The notes under the pieces were generated by a model that made no database searches, had not been told where the DNA came from, and worked only from the letters and a program-made list of their open reading frames with translations. From the NCBI GenBank assembly GCA_020430005.1, contig JAGQKQ010000142.1:1-5070 (forward strand): DNA of 5,070 nt, given 5' to 3'. Source of the stretch: Candidatus Omnitrophota bacterium. Lineage in GTDB: Bacteria > Omnitrophota > Gorgyraeia > Zapsychrales > Zapsychraceae. Positions 1 to 3,233 of the stretch are shown here, in pieces. The translations under genes were made by a program, and so were the position numbers. The first letter of the stretch is position 1. Each line of letters opens with the position of its first letter.

Positions 1-1
1 A

Positions 2-46
2 AAACTTATTGACAAATTAGAAAAGAGGATTGAGGCGAAACAATAG
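2..46 (+). CDS. 3' end of an unknown upstream gene (partial)
   Basis: An open frame enters from the left edge and gives the 14-residue tail KLIDKLEKRIEAKQ before TAG at 44-46. The highly charged, helix-favouring end would suit the C-terminus of a coiled-coil or helical protein. It is on the same strand as the next gene and 36 nt upstream of it. That it is coding is inferred only from the open frame and the position in a dense operon. Too little is visible to name the product. Confidence 0.4.
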   Translation, partial: KLIDKLEKRIEAKQ

Positions 47-82
47 GTTAAATTTCAATGTAATCTAGCTAAAGAGGCTGTT

Positions 83-439
83 ATGCCAAACCTATCTTGG
101 CAGGAGATTGGAAACCTTAGACATATTTGTCTAGAGGCAAGTGAGAAATGTAAAAATCTTGGTCAGAATAGGCAAGCAGAGTATTTTAAAGGACTTGTTG
201 AAATGATTAATGAAACAACTGAAAAACATAATAGTGAAAATGATGATAAGGTGGAGGTAATTAAAATGCCGGAACAAACAGAATCACAATTTCTTGGTGT
301 CAGTGTTCGTGGTTGGATTACTCTTATTATTGTAGCAACAGTTTGTATTATATCTTCTCTTGGTCTTGCAATCAAAGAACCTCTATACAGCGCATTCGCA
401 ATGGCTATTGGATTCTATTTTGGTCAGAAGATAAAGTAA
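83..439 (+). CDS. Small phage membrane protein, possibly holin-like, with an internal second start
   Basis: 118 residues, not assignable to a named family. The start is set by AAAGAGG at 71-77, 5 nt before ATG. Residues 1-61 are soluble, charged and probably helical. Residues 77-97 form a clear transmembrane helix (GWITLIIVATVCIISSLGLAI), then a short KEP turn and a second hydrophobic stretch (about 101-115) ending GFYFGQKIK, so the C-terminal half could be a membrane hairpin. An in-frame ATG at codon 62 has its own excellent ribosome binding site, so a 57-residue membrane-only form is likely made as well. The gene lies 2 nt before the DUF1353 gene. Small two-helix proteins in phage operons are often holins or other membrane accessories; that role is inferred. 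A simple membrane anchor is the alternative. Confidence 0.75.
   Translation: MPNLSWQEIGNLRHICLEASEKCKNLGQNRQAEYFKGLVEMINETTEKHNSENDDKVEVIKMPEQTESQFLGVSVRGWITLIIVATVCIISSLGLAIKEPLYSAFAMAIGFYFGQKIK
249..268 (+). promoter_or_regulatory. Internal ribosome binding site and in-frame ATG (codon 62 of the small membrane protein)
   Basis: AAGGTGGAGG at 248-257 contains a full GGAGG core (253-257), followed by 8 nt and ATG at 266-268, in frame with the 118-residue gene. It is a better ribosome site than the one at the annotated start. Initiation here would yield a 57-residue protein beginning MPEQTESQFLG and keeping the whole membrane part. A chance match is possible because codons for polar residues surround it. 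Confidence 0.5.
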
Positions 440-441
440 TA

Positions 442-1020
442 ATGAACAATTTTACTGACGACTTAGTCACAAAATATATTGGTGGCAGCGGGTATCGTGA
501 AATAGTCAAACCATTTATTTTTTGGACAGAATGGATGGATAATCACGGTTCCGGTGTTCCAATATATTGTATGGATAAGTTGGTTATTGATTTTGCAAGC
601 ATTCCTTGGCCATTTAAGATGATTTGGCCGAAGGATGGAGACTACAACCAAGCAACTGTCCCGCATGATCTTCTTTATAAAACAAAAGGTTTTGTGTTTG
701 ATCCGCGAAAAGAAATACGAGTTGAGACATTCCGAAAAAATAAGATTTTTGGTGGTGTCCGGTTCAAACAGGTTATTCAAGGGTTTCCAATATACAGATT
801 CACCAGAAAAGAAACTGATTTTGTTTTCAGAAACGCTATGGAAATCATTGACAAGCATACTGACTACAATATTCCAGGATATCAGCGAGAGATTATGTTT
901 CGTGCGGTAAGAACAAATTTCCCTGCTGGATGGAAATTGACAAAAGAAGATTACATTCTACGAGATCAGTTCGATGATAAAGCCTTTATGGAATTTTTTA
1001 AGGAACCTCCGGCCAGTTAA
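442..1020 (+). CDS. DUF1353 family phage protein
   Basis: 192 residues. The frame is open further upstream to 313, but that stretch overlaps the preceding gene out of frame, so ATG 442, 2 nt after its stop, is preferred. The local ribosome site is weak (AGAAG), suggesting translational coupling. DUF1353 hallmarks are visible: DFASIP at residues 50-55 (family TDFASIP), HDLLY at 75-79 preceded by QATVP (family A-A-V-I-HD-x-LY), then D126, FR 129-130 and AM 132-133, and finally a C-terminal MFRAVRTNF. The family is common in tailed phages; its biochemical role is not established, though it often sits near tail, baseplate or lysis genes. About 45 residues lie between HDLLY and the D-FR-AM block, more than I expect for the family, so this may be an insertion. 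It ends just before a terminator, as the last gene of its operon. Confidence 0.82.
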   Translation: MNNFTDDLVTKYIGGSGYREIVKPFIFWTEWMDNHGSGVPIYCMDKLVIDFASIPWPFKMIWPKDGDYNQATVPHDLLYKTKGFVFDPRKEIRVETFRKNKIFGGVRFKQVIQGFPIYRFTRKETDFVFRNAMEIIDKHTDYNIPGYQREIMFRAVRTNFPAGWKLTKEDYILRDQFDDKAFMEFFKEPPAS

Positions 1021-1022
1021 TA

Positions 1023-1054
1023 AAACCCCTTCTGGAACAAAAATGAAGGGGTTT
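1023..1054 (+). terminator. Intrinsic terminator after the DUF1353 gene
   Basis: A perfect 10-bp inverted repeat, AAACCCCTTC at 1023-1032 and GAAGGGGTTT at 1045-1054, with a 12-nt loop begins 2 nt after the stop codon. Its CCCC/GGGG core makes it stable. The T-run is short (three T in the stem, then CT), so efficiency is uncertain. The A-rich left arm could make it work in both directions. Confidence 0.75.
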
Positions 1055-1219
1055 CTGGTCAAATTTTCGTTTAAAGACTTTAATTTCTTCAAAAACACCT
1101 CTATTTTCAAAGATCACAAAAAATCCGATACATTTATCGAAGAAAACAAAAAGTCTCAGCACAGCTAAAATATGAGCTAGTATAAGCCATAATCCTGCCA
1201 CAATACCACAACTTTTTCA

Positions 1220-1240
1220 TTAACCAACGAAAATGGTTAA
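1220..1240. repeat. Inverted repeat / hairpin
   Basis: TTAACCA (1220-1226) and TGGTTAA (1234-1240) are perfect 7-bp arms around a 7-nt loop. No T-run follows, so it is not a typical terminator. It shares its last two bases with the next inverted repeat. It could be an operator or a structural element of an origin. Confidence 0.5.
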
Positions 1241-1268
1241 AATCTGACAAAAGAAACACACAGATTTT
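1239..1268. repeat. Inverted repeat overlapping the previous one
   Basis: AAAATCTG (1239-1246) and CAGATTTT (1261-1268) are perfect 8-bp arms around a 14-nt A-rich loop, with one more T following. The stem is AT-rich and weak as RNA, so a protein-binding dyad or origin element is at least as likely as a terminator. Confidence 0.45.
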
Positions 1269-1290
1269 TCATTTTCACAGAATCCACAAG

Positions 1291-1299
1291 TTATCCACA
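1291..1299 (+). promoter_or_regulatory. DnaA box (TTATCCACA)
   Basis: TTATCCACA matches the strict bacterial DnaA-box consensus exactly. A degenerate copy, GAATCCACA (1280-1288, two mismatches), lies just upstream, and ATTTTCACA (1271-1279, three mismatches) precedes that, giving a phased CACA series. A single 9-mer could occur by chance, but its location in the non-coding region beside AT-rich tandem repeats favours function in replication initiation or DnaA-dependent control. Confidence 0.5.
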
Positions 1300-1330
1300 G
1301 CGAAAACAACCGAAAAAAGCACGTTATATA

Positions 1331-1361
1331 TCTCTATTCTCTTTCTCTATTCTCTTTCTCT
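1331..1361. repeat. 13-nt tandem direct repeat (2.4 copies)
   Basis: The unit TCTCTATTCTCTT occurs perfectly at 1331-1343 and 1344-1356, followed by a partial third copy TCTCT (1357-1361). The tract is pyrimidine on this strand apart from one A per unit, and follows TTATATA. Iteron-like or helix-destabilising function is possible next to the DnaA box; replication slippage of a simple sequence is the plain alternative. Confidence 0.75.
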
Positions 1362-1369
1362 GTCGAACA

Positions 1370-1384
1370 TTTTTGTAACAAAAA
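1370..1384. promoter_or_regulatory. Perfect dyad TTTTTGT-A-ACAAAAA
   Basis: Seven-base arms flank a central A at 1377. It directly abuts the CGTACA dyad and lies about 75 bp upstream of the promoter -35. It is operator-like in form; no regulator is assigned. Homopolymer arms make a chance palindrome more likely in AT-rich DNA. Confidence 0.35.
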
Positions 1385-1415
1385 ACGTACAGTTTCGTAC
1401 AATGTACGGTTTTTT
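1380..1415. terminator. CGTACA repeats: bidirectional terminator-like hairpin or operator
   Basis: A6-CGTACA (1380-1391) pairs with TGTACG-G-T6 (1403-1415), leaving one G bulged and an 11-nt loop. Inside the loop a second CGTACA (1396-1401) makes the tight palindrome CGTACA-A-TGTACG (1396-1408), so two mutually exclusive pairings exist. The T6 after the stem fits a terminator insulating the downstream promoter. The two CGTACA copies are exactly 10 bp apart, which equally suits side-by-side protein binding. Confidence 0.5.
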
Positions 1416-1436
1416 GTGATTTATTGGCATATTCTG

Positions 1437-1451
1437 TTTACAGGTTGTAAA
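1437..1451. promoter_or_regulatory. Operator-like dyad upstream of the -35
   Basis: TTTACA-GGT-TGTAAA is a perfect inverted repeat with 6-bp arms and a 3-bp centre, ending 8 bp before the -35 hexamer at 1460. The position suits an activator site or a repressor operator, and the Cro-like protein encoded at 1774 is the obvious candidate ligand. That pairing is inferred. Confidence 0.45.
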
Positions 1452-1459
1452 AATAAATG

Positions 1460-1487
1460 TTGACAAGGTGAGATTGTGTGGTATTCT
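1460..1487 (+). promoter_or_regulatory. Sigma-70/SigA promoter for the middle operon
   Basis: TTGACA (1460-1465), a 16-bp spacer and TATTCT (1482-1487) preceded by TGG, giving an extended -10 (TGnTATTCT). The -35 is perfect; the -10 has two mismatches compensated by the TG. Transcription would start near 1493-1496, leaving a leader of about 35 nt before the first gene. Confidence 0.75.
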
Positions 1488-1528
1488 TGGGATAGGTTGG
1501 GAAATCACATAATGAAAGGAAATTAGAA

Positions 1529-1771
1529 ATGGATGATGCAAATGTGTTAAAGCCAAAAATTATTAACCCGGAGAAGAGTCTTGAAGCGTCCGAAATTAAT
1601 GAAGAAATTTACAACACAATTATTAAAATACGTCTTGCGTATGATGTTGAGTATACCATGTTGTTAAATGATGGTATTGATGTGGATGAAGTGAATACAT
1701 TAAAGACGATACGAGACAAACTCCAAGATGTCAGCGATATGCTGATGAGACAAGGAAAGTATAAGGGGTGA
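1529..1771 (+). CDS. Hypothetical acidic 80-aa protein, first gene of the middle operon
   Basis: I do not recognise this protein. The start follows AAAGGA (1515-1520) with 8 nt to ATG. It has many Asp/Glu residues and no membrane segment or Cys. Residues about 22-40 and 48-75 look helical, the second (DVDEVNTLKTIRDKLQDV) amphipathic with heptad-like Leu/Ile/Val, which would suit a small helical dimer. It lies directly behind the regulated promoter, and its stop precedes the HTH gene start by 2 nt. First-gene position beside a Cro-like regulator suggests an early or regulatory phage protein, but no function can be given. Confidence 0.7.
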   Translation: MDDANVLKPKIINPEKSLEASEINEEIYNTIIKIRLAYDVEYTMLLNDGIDVDEVNTLKTIRDKLQDVSDMLMRQGKYKG

Positions 1772-1773
1772 CA

Positions 1774-1992
1774 ATGAAGATCAATGTTAAGCGAGTAAAC
1801 GAGTTCTTAAAGTTCCGTAACTGGAGACAGGCTGATTTAGCTCGAGCAATTAAAGTAAGTCCAGCACAGATCAGCCTATTAATGAGTGGAGATCGTGGTT
1901 TGACGGTAAGGATGATTGATAAGTTGTGTGAAGTGACATCTTTACCGGCTAACGAGCTATTCATTAATGAAAAACAAAAGGGAAGGAATTAA
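1774..1992 (+). CDS. Cro/XRE-type helix-turn-helix regulator
   Basis: 72 residues from ATG 1774, chosen because AAGGGGTG (1763-1770) is ideally spaced for it. A GTG at 1768 overlapping the previous stop would add two residues (MT) and cannot be excluded. The protein is essentially one HTH_3/XRE fold: helix 1 VNEFLKFRN, helix 2 QADLARAI (19-26), turn KVSP, recognition helix AQISLLMSG (31-39), then RGLTVRMIDKLCEVTSLPANELF, which matches the family pattern of a fourth helix and a closing L-x-x-LF. It has no extra sensor or peptidase domain, so it resembles Cro or a small antitoxin-like repressor. It probably binds dyads upstream of its own promoter (1370-1451). The next gene starts inside its stop codon (TAATG). 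Confidence 0.88.
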   Translation: MKINVKRVNEFLKFRNWRQADLARAIKVSPAQISLLMSGDRGLTVRMIDKLCEVTSLPANELFINEKQKGRN

Positions 1993-2258
1993 TGAAAAAG
2001 CAAAGCGGGGTCGAACCTACAATTAAAATTAAAACATTATTCAAGACCGTACTTATTGTATTTATTGTTTTTGGTTTGATTGAGACAGGAAAAGAGATTA
2101 ATAAATACAAACAAAGAAAGAAAAACCAACTATGGGCCGTCTCTCAACAAATCGACACACGCATTAAGAAGCAGAAAAAAGAATGGACTTCTAGTAGTTT
2201 TGTTGACGGTGTTATTAATTATAGTCTAGAAATTATTAAAATTGCGTACAATTCATAA
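1992..2258 (+). CDS. Hypothetical single-pass membrane protein (88 aa)
   Basis: Not recognised. ATG 1992 overlaps the stop of the HTH gene and follows GGAAGGA (1981-1987), so the two are translationally coupled. After a basic N-terminus there is one short hydrophobic segment (about 16-30, TVLIVFIVFGLI core), then a very basic, probably helical stretch (34-64, with KQRKK and KKQKK) and a C-terminal WTSSSFVDGVINYSLEIIKIAY that could be amphipathic. The basic region after the membrane segment suggests that the tail is cytoplasmic. Coupling to a small XRE gene raises a membrane toxin or superinfection-type role as one possibility; it is equally a plain phage membrane accessory. Confidence 0.7.
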   Translation: MKKQSGVEPTIKIKTLFKTVLIVFIVFGLIETGKEINKYKQRKKNQLWAVSQQIDTRIKKQKKEWTSSSFVDGVINYSLEIIKIAYNS

Positions 2259-2284
2259 AATCAATTAAATAGAAAGGAAATACT

Positions 2285-2734
2285 ATGACTAAACAAGCGT
2301 TGTTAATACCTTCTATCATTTTCCTTCTTTGTATCGCTTGTCATTCAGCTACAAGAGATTATACCCACGCGATTATCCATCACACCGCATCACCAGATTG
2401 GCCAGTAGAAAGATTAAGAAAAATCCATGTTGAAGAAAGGGGTTGGGACGATGTTGGATATCATTTCTGTATTAGAGCAGACGGGACGGTCGAAAAAGGT
2501 CGTGATCTACATAAACAAGGAGCACATGCTAAAGGTAGAAACCAATTCACCGGCATTGTCCTTACAGGATATGACACTTTTACTAATCAGCAGATTAAAG
2601 CACTTAAAGATTTACTCCGCAACCTTGGTGTACGAAGTATTGAAGAGCATCACGAAAAATGTGCGGGACGCGGGCTTAATCTTAAAGAAATAGCAAATGA
2701 TGTTGGTATTAATTATGTAGGGAGGGGGTGGTAA
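2285..2734 (+). CDS. N-acetylmuramoyl-L-alanine amidase (T7-lysozyme-like, Amidase_2) with N-terminal signal or anchor
   Basis: 149 residues; AGAAAGGA (2271-2278) lies 6 nt before ATG. Amidase_2/PGRP enzymes cut the bond between MurNAc and L-Ala in peptidoglycan using Zn. Aligned by eye with T7 lysozyme: IIHHTAS gives first Zn ligand H32 (T7 H17); DVGYHFCIRADGTVEKGR (56-73) supplies Y59 (T7 Y46); GAHAKGRN (79-86) matches SHAKGYN; EHHE supplies H122 (T7 H122); the last ligand is probably C126 in KCAG. Residues 6-19 are hydrophobic (LLIPSIIFLLCIAC): a Sec signal, imperfect lipobox (CIA-C19) or signal-anchor-release type leader. The H-to-Cys loop is shorter than in T7, and the usual CPG reads CAG. 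Role: endolysin or cell-wall entry enzyme. Followed immediately by a two-pass membrane protein gene. Confidence 0.88.
   Translation: MTKQALLIPSIIFLLCIACHSATRDYTHAIIHHTASPDWPVERLRKIHVEERGWDDVGYHFCIRADGTVEKGRDLHKQGAHAKGRNQFTGIVLTGYDTFTNQQIKALKDLLRNLGVRSIEEHHEKCAGRGLNLKEIANDVGINYVGRGW
2720..2731 (+). promoter_or_regulatory. Strong ribosome binding site inside the amidase 3' end
   Basis: GGGAGGGGGTGG at 2720-2731 encodes the amidase C-terminus (GRGW) and forms a very purine-rich Shine-Dalgarno block; the GGAGG core (2721-2725) is 8 nt before ATG 2734. It decides the start of the 54-residue gene that overlaps the amidase stop. Confidence 0.7.
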
Positions 2735-2898
2735 TGAGAGTGGAAGCGAAAACAGTACAGATAGTAATTATTAGAGTTACTTATGTTGCTATAGGTTTAG
2801 TTGTTTTTTTCTCACATAATGAATTTAATTATTGGGAAGAGTCATTGTTTTATATATTGCTGTGGATGGGATATGCAAATACATTTATTAATAAGTAA
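2734..2898 (+). CDS. 54-aa two-pass membrane protein, candidate holin
   Basis: ATG 2734 overlaps the amidase stop (TAATG) and has a strong GGAGG-containing ribosome site; TAA at 2896-2898. The product has two hydrophobic segments: about 8-27 (IVIIRVTYVAIGLVVFFS, with Arg14 near its start) and 38-52 (LFYILLWMGYANTFI), joined by a polar, acidic loop HNEFNYWEES. The short N-terminus is net basic and the C-terminus ends NK, consistent with both ends cytoplasmic. Small two-helix proteins coupled to an endolysin gene are often class II holins, which release or expose the endolysin; this role is inferred from size, topology and context, not from a recognised family motif. Because it is so short it is easily missed by gene finders. 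Confidence 0.7.
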   Translation: MRVEAKTVQIVIIRVTYVAIGLVVFFSHNEFNYWEESLFYILLWMGYANTFINK

Positions 2899-2906
2899 GG
2901 AGACTT

Positions 2907-3089
2907 ATGAAAAAAACACTCTGGCTTGCTATAGAAAACAATAAAGTAACTCAAAGATGGGATATGCTTTTGTGTTATAGAAACGGGATAAAGAGAAAAA
3001 TAGGAAGATCATATCAATTCCGTAGCCAAGCATTAAAAGTTTGCCGAAAAATAGCGTATGACGCAAAGTGGGAGATACGATATTTATGA
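2907..3089 (+). CDS. Hypothetical basic 60-aa protein
   Basis: Not recognised. AAGGAG (2897-2902) lies 4 nt before ATG, and the gene begins 8 nt after the previous stop. It contains 15 Lys/Arg against 4 Asp/Glu, several Trp and Tyr, and a probable C-terminal helix (SQALKVCRKIAYDAKWEI). The pattern TLWLAIENNKVTQRWDMLLCYRNGIKRKIGR suggests a short beta-strand N-terminal half, so a small alpha/beta nucleic-acid-binding protein is possible but unproven. The stop overlaps the start of the next tiny ORF (ATGA). Confidence 0.65.
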   Translation: MKKTLWLAIENNKVTQRWDMLLCYRNGIKRKIGRSYQFRSQALKVCRKIAYDAKWEIRYL

Positions 3090-3166
3090 GGTTAAGATAT
3101 GTTTTATTTGTGTACGTTATAATTCAAATATGGGCGTTCTATTTTTTTATTATTACTTGTAAATAA
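3086..3166 (+). CDS. 26-aa single-pass membrane peptide (tentative)
   Basis: ATG 3086 overlaps the previous stop (ATGA) and the frame ends at TAA 3164-3166. The product is an Arg-containing N-terminus (MRLR) followed by about 20 hydrophobic residues rich in aromatics and ending CK: an almost pure transmembrane helix with positive-inside orientation. GGGAG (3070-3074) is 11 nt upstream, a little far, so coupling through stop-start overlap would be needed. The clean topology and overlap favour a real gene; the small size and AT-rich base composition, which favours Phe/Ile/Tyr codons, argue for caution. Confidence 0.4.
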   Translation: MRLRYVLFVYVIIQIWAFYFFIITCK

Positions 3167-3171
3167 TTTTG

Positions 3172-3199
3172 TTGACAATTAAATAAATGGGAATATAAT
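3172..3199 (+). promoter_or_regulatory. Perfect-consensus promoter for the ATPase gene
   Basis: TTGACA (3172-3177), 16-bp spacer, TATAAT (3194-3199); both hexamers are exact. It starts 5 bp after the 26-codon ORF ends. Transcription should begin near 3205-3208, giving a leader of about 28 nt that carries AAAGGGG (3221-3227) before ATG 3234. No obvious dyad surrounds it, so it may be constitutive in the host or controlled by competition. Confidence 0.85.
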
Positions 3200-3233
3200 A
3201 AAGATATCAAACCTACCGTGAAAGGGGTCGTAA

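Larger units (their letters stand above)
1055..1528. other. Gene-free regulatory region, possible replication origin
   Basis: About 470 bases with no convincing coding sequence between the terminator and the next operon. Base use is strongly AT-rich. It holds two inverted repeats (1220-1240 and 1239-1268), a consensus DnaA box (1291-1299), a 13-nt tandem repeat (1331-1361), three further dyads (1370-1451) and an extended -10 promoter (1460-1487). In an otherwise gap-free phage segment this much non-coding DNA is notable. It is likely the main control region. Replication-origin function is an inference from the DnaA box next to AT-rich tandem repeats. Confidence 0.6.

Noticed and set aside
313..441. 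N-terminal extension of the DUF1353 frame
   Set aside because: The extension (MDYSYYCSNSLYY...) is the out-of-frame reading of the preceding membrane-protein gene and lacks a ribosome site. ATG 442 gives the family-like N-terminus.
998..1201. Minus-strand open frame of 67 codons with a hydrophobic N-terminus
   Set aside because: It starts at GTG with no ribosome site, runs through the terminator hairpin and into the DUF1353 3' end, and resembles no family. It is most likely chance in AT-rich DNA.
1364..1378. SOS (LexA) box starting CGAAC
   Set aside because: The left half-site CGAAC is present, but the right half needed for CGAAC-N4-GTTCG is absent.
2427..2693. 88-codon + strand frame inside the amidase gene
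   Set aside because: It lies wholly within the amidase, whose catalytic motifs are intact in the main frame, so it is a shadow frame.
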